In this document: piece by piece, positions 8,904-17,279 of the stretch
Position numbering within the stretch: position 1 is the stretch's first letter
Layout: each line of letters opens with the position of its first letter
Assembly: GCF_011045165.1 (NCBI RefSeq)
Contig: NZ_JAAKZI010000002.1
Location: 186,001 to 250,000, forward strand
Direction: 5' to 3'
Length of the DNA stretch: 64,000 nt
Source: Arthrobacter silviterrae
Lineage (GTDB): Bacteria > Actinomycetota > Actinomycetes > Actinomycetales > Micrococcaceae
Notes under the pieces: model-generated
Databases searched by the model: none
What the model saw: the letters and a program-made list of their open reading frames with translations, nothing else
What the model was told of the DNA's origin: nothing
Position numbers and translations under genes: made by a program

Positions 8904-10934
8904 TTAGTGGGCTTCTGCTGCGACCTCGCCCTCAAGCTCGCGGCCGCCGCGGAACTGCGTCCTGTAGAGGGTGTAGTAGGCGCCGCGGCGGGCTAGCAGC
9001 TCCTCGTGATTGCCGTGCTCCACAATGTCGCCGTCCTCCATGACCAGGATGGTGTGCGCATCCCGGATCGTGGACAGCCGGTGCGCTATGACAAAGGACG
9101 TCCTGTCGGTGCGCAGGGCTGCCATGGCGTGCTGGACCAGCAGCTCCGTGCGGGTGTCCACACTGGAGGTGGCCTCGTCCAGGATCAGCAGCGACGGGTT
9201 CGCAATGAAGGCGCGGGCAATGGTGATCAGCTGGCGTTCACCCGCGGAGACTGTGCCGCCGTCGGCGTCGATCACGGTGTCGTAGCCCTCGGGGAGCTGG
9301 CGGACAAACCTGTCCACCATGGTGGCCTCCGCGGCGGCAACAATCTCCGCATCACTCGCATCCAGCCGGCCGTAGCGGATGTTTTCGCGGATGGTCCCCT
9401 CAAACAGCCACGCGTCCTGGAGCACCATGCCCACCTGCGAGCGCACCTGTTCGCGGGTGAGGCGGCGGGTGTCGATGCCGTCGAGCAGGATCCGACCACC
9501 GGTGAGCTCGTAAAAGCGCATGACGAGGTTGACCAGGGTGGTCTTGCCTGCGCCGGTGGGGCCCACAATGGCCACGGTCTCCCCAGGCTGCACCGTGAAG
9601 GTCACGTCCTGGATGAGAGGCGTCGTCTCCGAGTAGCTGAAGGCCACATTTTCAAAGCGCACCTGGCCGTCCGATTGCCCTGGCAGGGCCACGGATTCCT
9701 CCTCCGCGAGCTGCTCCTCGGCATCGAGGATTTCAAAGGTCCGCTCAGCCGAAGCCACGCCGGACTGGATCATGTTGGCGATGCCCGCCATCTCCCCGAT
9801 GGGCTGGGAAAACTCCCGCGAGTACTGGATGAACGCCGTGGCGTCTCCCAGTGTCATCTGCCCCGTGGCAACCCGCAGACCGCCCACGACGGCGACAAGC
9901 ACGTAGGAGAGGTAGGAGACGAACTGCATGGCCGGCATGATCATGCCCGAGACAAACTGCGCCCCGAACGACGCCTTGAACAGCTGCTCGTTGCGTTTGT
10001 CGAACTCGGCCAGCATCTCCGCGTCCCGGCCGTAGGCGCGCACCAGCTCAAGGCCCGAAAACGTCTCCTCGACATGGCCGTTGAGCGAGCCGGTGTGTTT
10101 CCACTGCGCCGCAAACAGCTTCTGCGAGCGGGAACCGACCACCCCGGCGATGACGGCGGAAAGGGGCAGCGCAATCAAGGCAATCAGGGCCAGCTGCCAG
10201 GAGACGATGAACATCATGATGCCGATGCCCAGGACCGTCAGCGCGGACTGCACCAGCTGCGAGAAGGCCTGTTGCAGCGCGGCCTGAATGTTGTCGACGT
10301 CGTTTGTGACCCGGGACATCAGGTCCCCGCGCTGGCGGGTGTCAAAGTAGCCCAGCGGCAGCCGGTTGAGCTTGCGCTCAATGTCCTCGCGCAGGCGGAA
10401 CACCACCCGCATGACGAGGGCGTTGAGCAGGAAGCCCTGGAGCCACATGAGCGTGGACGCCACCATGTACAGCGACAGGACAATGGCGATCAGCCGGCTG
10501 AGCTGGACAAAGTCGATGCCCTGCCCCGGAATGATGCTGGTCTTGGCGAGCATGTCGGCGTACTGCCCGTGGCCGGCGGCGCGGGCGGCCGCCACCAGTT
10601 GCTCCAGCGGGACGCCTGCCGGCAGCCCCGCGCCCATGACGCCGTTGAAGATGACGTCCATGGCCGCGCCGAGGATTTTTGGGGCGATGACTGTGAGCAC
10701 CACCGAGAGGGCCACCAGTGCCACCACCAGGGAGAACTGGGCGCGCTCGGGGCGCAGCAGGCCCACCAGGCGCTTGACGGACGGCCAGAAGTGCTGCGCC
10801 TTCTTGGCCGGGGTGCCGCCGAACATGTCGCCGTCGGACCCAGTGGGCTGGTACTCGGGTTCCTGAAGCTCGACGTCGGCCGGGTCCTGGGGTGCGTTTG
10901 TCTCGGCAGCCTGCCGCTTGCTGGTGCGGGCCAT
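8904..10934 (-). CDS. ABC exporter half-transporter, catalytic subunit of a heterodimer
   Basis: A 676-residue fusion of six membrane helices and an ATPase domain. It carries Walker A GPTGAGKTT, Walker B LLILDEATSSVD with the catalytic Glu, and switch His in FVIAHRLSTI. Its signature is VSAGERQ, a departure from LSGGQ. It therefore holds the catalytic machinery of the competent site but contributes a weak signature to the other site, as TM288/BmrD-type subunits do. An N-terminal hydrophilic extension of about 60 residues precedes the first helix. Its ATG overlaps the TGA of the upstream partner gene by one base, so translation is coupled. The substrate is unknown; multidrug or lipid export is typical of the class. 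Confidence 0.88.
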   Translation of the reverse strand: MARTSKRQAAETNAPQDPADVELQEPEYQPTGSDGDMFGGTPAKKAQHFWPSVKRLVGLLRPERAQFSLVVALVALSVVLTVIAPKILGAAMDVIFNGVMGAGLPAGVPLEQLVAAARAAGHGQYADMLAKTSIIPGQGIDFVQLSRLIAIVLSLYMVASTLMWLQGFLLNALVMRVVFRLREDIERKLNRLPLGYFDTRQRGDLMSRVTNDVDNIQAALQQAFSQLVQSALTVLGIGIMMFIVSWQLALIALIALPLSAVIAGVVGSRSQKLFAAQWKHTGSLNGHVEETFSGLELVRAYGRDAEMLAEFDKRNEQLFKASFGAQFVSGMIMPAMQFVSYLSYVLVAVVGGLRVATGQMTLGDATAFIQYSREFSQPIGEMAGIANMIQSGVASAERTFEILDAEEQLAEEESVALPGQSDGQVRFENVAFSYSETTPLIQDVTFTVQPGETVAIVGPTGAGKTTLVNLVMRFYELTGGRILLDGIDTRRLTREQVRSQVGMVLQDAWLFEGTIRENIRYGRLDASDAEIVAAAEATMVDRFVRQLPEGYDTVIDADGGTVSAGERQLITIARAFIANPSLLILDEATSSVDTRTELLVQHAMAALRTDRTSFVIAHRLSTIRDAHTILVMEDGDIVEHGNHEELLARRGAYYTLYRTQFRGGRELEGEVAAEAH

Positions 10935-12664
10935 CAGGCAACCCCCTCGATGCTCAGTTGCGACTCCACAATTTCCCGGTACGTGTCGTTGGTGTCGAGC
11001 AGTTCATCGTGGGTGCCCGCCCCGACCACCTCGCCGTTGTCCAGCACGATGATGTGGTCCGCCTCGCGGATGGTGGAGATGCGCTGGGCCACAATGATCA
11101 CGGTGGCGCCTCCCGTGGCTTCGTGCAGTGATTCGCGCAGACGCTGGTCCGTGCCGACGTCCAGCGCCGAGAACGAATCGTCAAAGAGGAAGATTTGCGG
11201 GCGGGCGGCCAGGGCCCTGGCGATGCAGAGCCGCTGGCGCTGGCCGCCGGAGACGTTGGTGCCGCCCTGCGCGATGGGGGCGTCCAGCTGTTTGGGCTTT
11301 TCCGCCACAAAGTCCTTGGCCTGGGCCACCCGGAGCGCTTCCCACAATTCATCGTTGTCCGCGTCCGGGCGCCCAAACAACAGGTTCGAGGCAATGGTGC
11401 CGGAGAACAGGTACGGTTTCTGCGGCACCAGCCCCACCAGCCCGGCCACCTGGCGCCGGTTCAGTTCGCTGACGTCCACCCCGCCGATGCACACCGTTCC
11501 CTCCTGGGGATCGAAAAGCCGCGGGACCAGGTTCAGCAGCGTGGACTTGCCCGAACCGGTGGAGCCGACGATCGCCGTCGTCGTGCCTGCCCTGGCAGTG
11601 AAGCTCACGTTGTTCAGCACGGGGCGCTCGGCCCCAGGGTAGCCGAAGGTGACACCGGAGAATTCGACGGCGTGGCCCGTGGGAAGCTCCGTGCCCGCCG
11701 GAACCGCCAGGCTAGGCTGGGCGGAGAGGACCTCGTCGAGGCGTTCGGCGGAGATGGCGGCGCGCGGGATCATCATGACCATGAAGACGCCCATCATGAC
11801 GGCCACCAGGATTTGCAGCAGGTACTGCAGGAACGCCGTCAGCGAGCCGACCTGCATCTGGCCGGCATTCACGCGCTCACCGCCAAACCACAGCACGGCG
11901 GCCGTGGCGAGGTGCAGGATCATCATGATGAGCGGGAACATCAGCACGAAAAGGTTGCCCACCCGGACGGAAACGCGGGTCAGCGACAGGTTGGCGGCGC
12001 GGTACCGTTCGGCCTCAAATTTTTCACGGACGAAGGCCCGGATGACGCGGATCCCCGTGATCTGCTCGCGCAGCACGCCGTTGACGTCATCGATGCGGCC
12101 CTGCATGTCACGGAACAGGGGCAGCAGCTTCACCACCAGGAAGCCGACGACGGCGAAAAGCAGCGGCACCGAGACCCACACCAGCCATGACAGGCCCACG
12201 TCCTCGCGCAGGGCCATGACGATGCCGCCAATGCACATAATGGGCGTGGAAACCATGAAGTTCAGGGCCATCAGCACCAGCATCTGCACCTGCTGGACAT
12301 CGTTGGTGTTGCGGGTGATCAGCGTGGCCGTGCCGAAGCGGCTCACATCAAGGGCGCCCAGGGCGTTGACCCGGTGGTAGACCTCGCGGCGCAGGTCCCG
12401 GCCGATCGCCATGGCCGTGCGGGCGCCAAAATAGATGCCGCCAATGGCGGTGGCCAGCTGGACGAAGCACACCGCCACCATGGTGGTGCCGGTGTTCCAG
12501 ATGAAGCCGGTGTCCCCCTTGGAGATGCCCAGGTCGATGATCTGCGCGTTCAGGCTGGGCAGGTAGAGGGCGGCGATGGTGGAGGCCAGTTGGAGCACCA
12601 GCACCGCCGCGATCCACGCCCAGTAGGGACGCGCATGCTGGAATGCCAGTCGGGCGAGTTTCAC
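10934..12664 (-). CDS. ABC exporter half-transporter, degenerate-site subunit
   Basis: A 576-residue six-helix plus ATPase half-transporter. Walker A is GSTGSGKST and the signature VSGGQRQ is canonical, but Walker B reads IFLFDDSFSALD (Asp in place of catalytic Glu) and the switch segment reads VAQRISTI (Gln in place of His). These changes define the degenerate site of heterodimeric exporters such as TM287/288 and BmrCD. The partner is the next gene downstream. GTG at 12664 was chosen because TTGGGGAA lies just upstream; a TTG at 12676 would add four residues. An inverted repeat at 12679–12699 sits right before the start and may be an operator. Confidence 0.88.
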   Translation of the reverse strand: MKLARLAFQHARPYWAWIAAVLVLQLASTIAALYLPSLNAQIIDLGISKGDTGFIWNTGTTMVAVCFVQLATAIGGIYFGARTAMAIGRDLRREVYHRVNALGALDVSRFGTATLITRNTNDVQQVQMLVLMALNFMVSTPIMCIGGIVMALREDVGLSWLVWVSVPLLFAVVGFLVVKLLPLFRDMQGRIDDVNGVLREQITGIRVIRAFVREKFEAERYRAANLSLTRVSVRVGNLFVLMFPLIMMILHLATAAVLWFGGERVNAGQMQVGSLTAFLQYLLQILVAVMMGVFMVMMIPRAAISAERLDEVLSAQPSLAVPAGTELPTGHAVEFSGVTFGYPGAERPVLNNVSFTARAGTTTAIVGSTGSGKSTLLNLVPRLFDPQEGTVCIGGVDVSELNRRQVAGLVGLVPQKPYLFSGTIASNLLFGRPDADNDELWEALRVAQAKDFVAEKPKQLDAPIAQGGTNVSGGQRQRLCIARALAARPQIFLFDDSFSALDVGTDQRLRESLHEATGGATVIIVAQRISTIREADHIIVLDNGEVVGAGTHDELLDTNDTYREIVESQLSIEGVA

Positions 12665-12678
12665 AGAATTCCCCAATT

Positions 12679-12699
12679 CGAATAAATGTTTGGTATTCG
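12679..12699. promoter_or_regulatory. Inverted repeat at the ABC exporter promoter, possible operator
   Basis: CGAATA (12679–12684) and TATTCG (12694–12699) are perfect arms around 9 bases in an AT-rich patch 15 bases before the exporter start. A second nested pair, AATGTT (12685–12690) and AACATT (about 12709–12714), overlaps it. No regulator gene is adjacent. Confidence 0.4.
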
Positions 12700-12721
12700 C
12701 GTGACCCGAACATTAAACACG

Positions 12722-12759
12722 CCCGCCCCCGATGTGGCAACTGTCACATCGGGGGCGGG
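12722..12759 (-). terminator. GC-rich hairpin between hutH and the ABC exporter
   Basis: Perfect 15-bp arms (12722–12736 and 12745–12759) enclose an 8-base loop. There is no clear T-tract. It is 215 bases beyond the hutH stop and could end hutH transcription or insulate the exporter promoter. The 12760–12973 stretch shows no convincing gene; part of it (about 12812–12860) resembles a degenerate GC-rich intergenic repeat. Confidence 0.45.
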
Positions 12760-12973
12760 TTGGATCGTCACGGGCGGCCGGCGCCGGACCGGCATTCCCT
12801 CAGCTGGGCCCACAAGCGCGAGGGACCCGCTGCGAGCTTGCGAGCAGTGGGAGCGCTTGGGGACTATCCGACGCGTCGGCCGCGGGCGGCCTTTGGCGTC
12901 TCCTTTACGTCACCTCCGGGAACACCGGCTCCGTCGCCTATGTGGTTGAATCCCAGCTCGGCCGCGGCCCTGG

Positions 12974-14545
12974 CTAGTTCAACGGGCCCGTCGCTGATTC
13001 GGCCGCCGCGCGGATGGCGCCGGAGCCCACCAGGCGGTCGGCCTCTTCGAGTTCCGGGGAGAGGAAGCGGTCCGATCCGGGACCCTGGACCGTCTCCCGA
13101 AGCAGCCCAATCACAGCGGCGCCGGCCGGGCCGGGGACCAGTTCACCGTCGGACATGGAGGTGCGCATGTCAATGGCGCGGGTGGCCGTGACCAGCTCAA
13201 TGGCGAGGACGCGGCGCAGGTTTTCCACGGAACGGCGCAGCTTGCGGGCGGCGTGCCAGCCCATCGACACGTGGTCCTCCTGCATGGCGGAGCTGGGGAT
13301 GGAGTCTACGGAGGCGGGCACGGCGAGGCGCTTGGAGTCCGAGACCAGGCCGGCCTGGGTGTACTGGGCGATCATAAGGCCGGAGTCCACGCCGGGGTCG
13401 CCGGCCAGGAAGGCGGGCAGGCCGTGGCTGCGGGCGGGGTCCAGCATGCGGTCGGTGCGGCGTTCGGCGATGGAGGCGACGTCCGCGGAAACGATCGCGA
13501 GGAAGTCCAGCACGTAGGCCACGGGCGCGCCATGGAAGTTTCCGTTGGAGGAGACGCGGCCGTCGGGGAGGACCACGGGGTTGTCGATGGCGGCGGCGAG
13601 TTCGCGGGTGGCCACCATGAGGGCGTGGTCCACGGTGTCGCGGGCGGCGCCGGCCACCTGCGGGGCGCAGCGCAGCGAGTAGGCGTCCTGGACGCGGTTG
13701 TCGCCCACGCGGTGCGAGGCCACGATCGGCGAGTTCGCGAGCACGCGCAGCATGTTGTCGGCGCTGGCTGCCTGGCCGGGGTGCGGGCGCAGCTCCATGT
13801 GCAGCTCGGGCAGGAACACCTGGTCGGTGCCCAGCAGGCCCTCGACGCTCAAGGCGGCGGTGATGTCCGCCGTCGTCAGCAGCATTTTCAGGTCGGCAAT
13901 GGCCATGAGCAGCATGCCGAGCATGCCGTCGGTGCCGTTGACCAGCGCCAGGCCTTCCTTTTCGGCCAGCTCAATGGGGGTGATGCCGGCCTCGGCAAGC
14001 AGTTCCGGGACGGGGCGGATTTCGCCGTCGGGCCCGGCAGCTTCGCCCTCGCCCATGAGCACCAGTGCGCAGTGGGAGAGGGGTGCCAGGTCGCCGGAGC
14101 AGCCAAGCGAGCCGAATTCGCGGACCACGGGGGTGATGCCGGCGTTGAGCACGTCCACCATGGTCTGGACGACGACGGGGCGCACGCCGGTCCTTCCGCT
14201 GGCGAGCGTCTTGGCGCGCAGGAACATCAGTGCCCGCACCACCTCGCGCTCCACGGCCGGGCCCATGCCGGCGGAGTGGGAGCGGATCAGGGACTTCTGC
14301 AGCTGCGTGCGCATGTCCTCGGGGATGTGGCGGTTTGCCAGGGCGCCAAAGCCGGTGGAAATGCCGTACGCCGGGGTGTCGGAGTGTGCCAGCTCTTCAA
14401 TGTGCGACCTGACGCGTTCGACGCCGGCCAGCGCCTCCGCGCTCAGCACCACCGTGGCGTTGTGGCGGGCGACGGCAATGACGTCTTCGGGCGTGACCCC
14501 GGAGGATGAGAGGGTGACTTCTTGGGACAGAACGGCGGCGGTCAT
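12974..14545 (-). CDS. hutH: Histidine ammonia-lyase
   Basis: A 523-residue enzyme that removes ammonia from L-histidine to give trans-urocanate, the first step of histidine use. The cofactor segment is GSLGCSGDLAPLSH; the Cys-Ser-Gly at about residues 148–150 should cyclise to the MIO electrophile. Cys in place of Ala is usual in actinobacterial members, so it is not a defect. Other family blocks are YGISTGFGALANR near the N-terminus and QEDHVSMGWHAARK near the C-terminus. ATG at 14545 is preceded by AAAGGAAC. An IclR-type regulator gene lies upstream on the same strand beyond a repeat-rich gap, and a palindrome at 14628–14645 could be its site. Confidence 0.95.
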   Translation of the reverse strand: MTAAVLSQEVTLSSSGVTPEDVIAVARHNATVVLSAEALAGVERVRSHIEELAHSDTPAYGISTGFGALANRHIPEDMRTQLQKSLIRSHSAGMGPAVEREVVRALMFLRAKTLASGRTGVRPVVVQTMVDVLNAGITPVVREFGSLGCSGDLAPLSHCALVLMGEGEAAGPDGEIRPVPELLAEAGITPIELAEKEGLALVNGTDGMLGMLLMAIADLKMLLTTADITAALSVEGLLGTDQVFLPELHMELRPHPGQAASADNMLRVLANSPIVASHRVGDNRVQDAYSLRCAPQVAGAARDTVDHALMVATRELAAAIDNPVVLPDGRVSSNGNFHGAPVAYVLDFLAIVSADVASIAERRTDRMLDPARSHGLPAFLAGDPGVDSGLMIAQYTQAGLVSDSKRLAVPASVDSIPSSAMQEDHVSMGWHAARKLRRSVENLRRVLAIELVTATRAIDMRTSMSDGELVPGPAGAAVIGLLRETVQGPGSDRFLSPELEEADRLVGSGAIRAAAESATGPLN

Positions 14546-14627
14546 GGTGGTTCCTTTGCGTTGCGGCGGGCTTAAGAGCCACTATTCCGCTTAACGGCGC
14601 CAAAGTCTGCCACCCTGCGGCCCCATG

Positions 14628-14645
14628 TGTCCGGGATTCCGGACA
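14628..14645. promoter_or_regulatory. Palindrome upstream of hutH, candidate IclR-type operator
   Basis: TGTCCGG (14628–14634) and CCGGACA (14639–14645) form a perfect 18-bp palindrome with a 4-base centre, 83 bases before the hutH ATG. The size fits IclR-family operators and the IclR gene is the next one upstream. Binding is inference. Confidence 0.45.
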
Positions 14646-14651
14646 GTGCGT

Positions 14652-14672
14652 GGGGGTGAAACTTACACCCCC
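14652..14672. repeat. Short hairpin beside the hutH palindrome
   Basis: GGGGGTG (14652–14658) and CACCCCC (14666–14672) pair around the 7-base loop AAACTTA. It lies between the candidate operator and the 32-bp repeat array. Confidence 0.35.
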
Positions 14673-14699
14673 GGCCCGGCGACGACAAGATCGTGCAAT

Positions 14700-14935
14700 T
14701 CCCCGCCCCCACCCCCTGACGCTCCCTCATCTTTCGCTGTCTTTCCCGCGACGGTCCCTCACGTTTCGCGGGGTTTCCGGCGACGCTCCCTCGCAACTCT
14801 CGCGGCGGCTGTTTGCCCGCCGCTCGCCTCGCAAGCAAGTGATGGAGCGTATCGAAAAAAACCGCGAAAGATGAGGGAGCGTCGGGGAGAAACGGCCATA
14901 AAGTGAGGGAGCGTCGGGTGGGGTAGGGTGGGGGA
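14700..14935. repeat. 236-bp imperfect palindrome made of 32-bp repeats
   Basis: The left arm holds three direct copies of a 32-bp unit starting at 14718, 14750 and 14782; the conserved head is GACGCTCCCTCA followed by a TTTCGC segment. The right arm holds three inverted copies ending at 14851, 14883 and 14915 with the same 32-bp period. The stretches 14718–14737 and 14864–14883 are exact reverse complements over 20 bases. Outer flanks (C-rich left, G-rich right) extend the symmetry, and a small GC-rich inverted repeat sits near the centre. No reading frame is convincing. This fills most of the 448-base gap between the IclR gene and hutH. Confidence 0.8.
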
Positions 14936-14993
14936 TGGAAGGTCCTTTCGCCGCCGGTTCGGACTCGCCGCGCGGGCTCGGCCGGCGGGACGG

Positions 14994-15788
14994 TCAGCTG
15001 CCGGGGCGGCCGTAAATCCGCACCGAAAGCTCTCCCGCCACCTTGGTGACCCGCCTGGCCAGCGCGGGCCACTCCGACGCCGGCACCTTGGCCTCCAGGA
15101 ACGTCACGGCGACGGCCGCCACGGGCCAGCCCAGGTGGTCGGTGACAGCAGCCGCCACGGAGCCGAACCCTTCCGTGACTTCGCCGTTTTCCGTGGAGTA
15201 GCCGCGCTGGCGGACCTGGTCCAGGTGCGCGGAGAGCGTGGAGTACTTGCCGATGGGGTCCGGAACCTCGGTGCGCGAACTAAACGCCGCAGCATTCGGA
15301 TACAACGCGCGGACCTGCGACTTGGGCAGCGCTGCCAAAATGGCGCGCCCGCTGGCGGTGAGGTGGCTGGGAAGCCGCACGCCGACGTCGGTCACCAGGG
15401 ACGGGCGGTGCTTCGCCCGCTCCTCCACAATGTAGAGGACGTCGCGCCCGTGCAGCACCGCCAGGTGCGCGCTTTCGCCAATCCGGTCAACCAGGGCCTC
15501 GAGCAGGGGCCGGCCCAGCCGGGACAGCGGCTCCTGGCGTGAATAGGCGCTGCTGAGTTCAAAGGCTGCAATGCCCAGGCCGTAGCGCTGCTCCTCATGC
15601 AGGTGCATGACAAAGCCGCTGGCCTCCATCACACCGAGCAAGTGGTAAACGCTGGAGCGCGGCAGGTCCAGCGTGGTGGCGATGGTTGACGCCGCCAGCG
15701 GGCCCCTCTTGGAGGAGAGCAGCTTGAGGATGCGCAGCGTATTGTCCGCCGCCGGGACCTTGGATGGGGTCCTGCTTGTGTCTGTCAA
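14994..15788 (-). CDS. IclR family transcriptional regulator, probable hut regulator
   Basis: A 264-residue DNA-binding regulator. The N-terminal winged helix is visible in ADNTLRILKLLSSKRGPLA to RSSVYHLLGVMEASGF, and the C-terminal effector domain contains RPSLVTDVGVRLPSHLTASGRAILA, typical of IclR proteins. The start is a TTG at 15788 preceded by AAAGGCGG; a −10-like TAATCT lies at about 15871–15876 on the same strand. It precedes hutH in the same direction, separated by the repeat array, so control of histidine use by urocanate or a related effector is a reasonable inference, not shown by the sequence. Confidence 0.85.
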   Translation of the reverse strand: MTDTSRTPSKVPAADNTLRILKLLSSKRGPLAASTIATTLDLPRSSVYHLLGVMEASGFVMHLHEEQRYGLGIAAFELSSAYSRQEPLSRLGRPLLEALVDRIGESAHLAVLHGRDVLYIVEERAKHRPSLVTDVGVRLPSHLTASGRAILAALPKSQVRALYPNAAAFSSRTEVPDPIGKYSTLSAHLDQVRQRGYSTENGEVTEGFGSVAAAVTDHLGWPVAAVAVTFLEAKVPASEWPALARRVTKVAGELSVRIYGRPGS

Positions 15789-15886
15789 TTTTCCGCCGCC
15801 TTTCTGTCCACGCTCCGCAGCGCACGGTCATAACGCTGGCCCAGGGCCCGCCGCTGACGTCTCCAATCCCAGATTAGCTGGCTTTC

Positions 15887-16744
15887 TCAGGCACCGGCGT
15901 CGTGGAGCACCAGGGCGCTTTGGCCGAATTGGCGCACCTTGGCGTCGCCCCACAGCTGGGCTGGCATGGCACCCCCCAGCAGCGCACGCGGCAACCCGGG
16001 GCCGTCGCCCAGGGGCAAATCGCTGCCGGCGATGATGATGTTTCCCGACCGCCGGCCCTTGAGCATGGGCGGATCGGCAATGATGGCGGTGTGCCCGAAC
16101 GCCGCGGCGATCGTGGCAGCTTCCCGCCTGGCCGTGGCCAGCGCGGGCGAGTCACCGCAGTTCACGACATATACGCCGCCGGGAATAAGCACCTTGCGGG
16201 CCGCTTCCGTGAACTCGGCCGTGATCAGCGCATGGGGAGTCCTGGCCCCGGCAAACACGTCCCGGATAATGAGCTCCCGGCTGGCCGGGGCCAGGGATTC
16301 CGTGACCTCCCGGGCCTCCCCCACCCGGATTTTCAGCAGCGGTGCGCGGGGAAGGTCGAACCAGTCGCGGACATGGGCGGCGAGCTTTCCGTCAATTTCC
16401 ACCACCACATTGCGGGAATTCGGGTAGGCAGCCACCAGGTAGCGGGGCATGGAGCAGGCAGCCCCTCCAAGGCTCAGCGTCCGGAGGCGCGCGTCCGGCG
16501 CCCAGCGGTCCGCCACCAGCGCCATGATCCAGCGCATGTATTCGAATTCCAGGCGCAGGGGATCGGCCAGGTCCACATGGGAGCTCTGCACGCCGTTGAG
16601 CATGAGCAGCCAGCCATTCGGGTTGTCGCCGTCGGCAATCAACTCCGCCGTGCCGGTGTCGGTGGGGTACAGCCCGGCCACGGGGCCGGACAGGGCGGCG
16701 TCCGGCTCAACCACGGCGTTCCTGGGCGGCCTCTGGCGTCCCAT
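15887..16744 (-). CDS. Spermidine synthase-like SAM-fold protein
   Basis: A 285-residue protein with the Rossmann methyltransferase fold of the spermidine synthase family (PF01564-like). RLRTLSLGGAACSMPRYLVA resembles the nucleotide-binding loop GGG(D/E)G of SpeE but has GGAACS, and VVVEIDGKLAAHVRDW gives the acidic ribose-binding position. The usual polyamine-site residues are not obvious, so it may not make spermidine; many such actinobacterial proteins have no assigned reaction. Its ATG overlaps the stop of the upstream acetyltransferase gene by one base, so the two are translationally coupled. Confidence 0.7.
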   Translation of the reverse strand: MGRQRPPRNAVVEPDAALSGPVAGLYPTDTGTAELIADGDNPNGWLLMLNGVQSSHVDLADPLRLEFEYMRWIMALVADRWAPDARLRTLSLGGAACSMPRYLVAAYPNSRNVVVEIDGKLAAHVRDWFDLPRAPLLKIRVGEAREVTESLAPASRELIIRDVFAGARTPHALITAEFTEAARKVLIPGGVYVVNCGDSPALATARREAATIAAAFGHTAIIADPPMLKGRRSGNIIIAGSDLPLGDGPGLPRALLGGAMPAQLWGDAKVRQFGQSALVLHDAGA

Positions 16745-17244
16745 CAGGGCGCCACCCCGGCGCGGACCATGCGCACCTCGGGCAAGTTGTGCCAGTCGTC
16801 GCCCAAAACATCGCTGGCCCCGTCAAGGGCAAACCCATTCTTTGCGTAGAACGCCTGGGCGCGCGGATTGTCCGCCAGCACCCAAAGGAACGCGGCCTCA
16901 CGCCCAATGGCGGCGTCCAGCAGCAGCTGGCCGGCACCGCTTCCGTAGGCGCGCTGCAGGATGTACAGCATGTACAGTTCCACGGGAACGGGCGCGTCGG
17001 CGTGCTGGGCGGGACCGCCGGCCGCAAGCCCAAGCAGCCCGCCGCCGTCGTATGCCAGCATGGGAATATGCCCGGCCTCGATCCCCCGGCGCAAGTTTTC
17101 CACGCGGCCCGGCAGCGTCTCGCGGCGCATGGCAAAGAACGACGGCGGCAGGTGGCGGCCATACGCCTCCTCATGGCACTGCAGGTGCAGGCGCATCACC
17201 GCTTCGGCGTCGTCAGAGGTGGCGGGTCGCAGCTTGATGGTCAC
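16744..17244 (-). CDS. GNAT family N-acetyltransferase
   Basis: A 166-residue acetyl-CoA-dependent acyltransferase. The acetyl-CoA loop appears in LQRAYGSGAGQLLLDAAI (Q/R-x-x-G-x-G/A) and the C-terminal motif in NPRAQAFYAKNGF. The substrate is unknown. GTG at 17244 has no ribosome site; instead a TACGCT hexamer ends 6 bases before it, so the message is probably leaderless. It is followed with a one-base overlap by the spermidine-synthase-like gene. Confidence 0.85.
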   Translation of the reverse strand: MTIKLRPATSDDAEAVMRLHLQCHEEAYGRHLPPSFFAMRRETLPGRVENLRRGIEAGHIPMLAYDGGGLLGLAAGGPAQHADAPVPVELYMLYILQRAYGSGAGQLLLDAAIGREAAFLWVLADNPRAQAFYAKNGFALDGASDVLGDDWHNLPEVRMVRAGVAP

Positions 17245-17250
17245 CCGACC

Positions 17251-17256
17251 AGCGTA
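17251..17256 (-). promoter_or_regulatory. −10 element of a predicted leaderless promoter (GNAT gene)
   Basis: TACGCT on the minus strand, 6 bases before the GTG at 17244. Confidence 0.5.
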
Positions 17257-17279
17257 GCCGAGCCGGCACAGGCCAAAAA

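Noticed and set aside
9006-11642. Very long plus-strand open frame (878 codons) opposite the ABC exporter genes
   Set aside because: Composition is His/Gly/Arg/Gln-rich without domains, and it is the mirror of two clear ABC genes; GC-rich DNA keeps such antisense frames open.
12732-12977. Possible small plus-strand gene between the ABC exporter and hutH
   Set aside because: No ribosome site, starts inside the 12722–12759 hairpin, and overlaps the hutH stop; no recognisable domain.
14085-14110. Cys in place of Ala in the MIO motif of HutH as a loss-of-function change
   Set aside because: Cys-Ser-Gly is the common form in actinobacterial histidine ammonia-lyases and still forms the cofactor.
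14718-14915. Reading the 32-bp array as a CRISPR
   Set aside because: Units are contiguous degenerate repeats with no unique spacers, half are inverted, and no cas gene is in the window.
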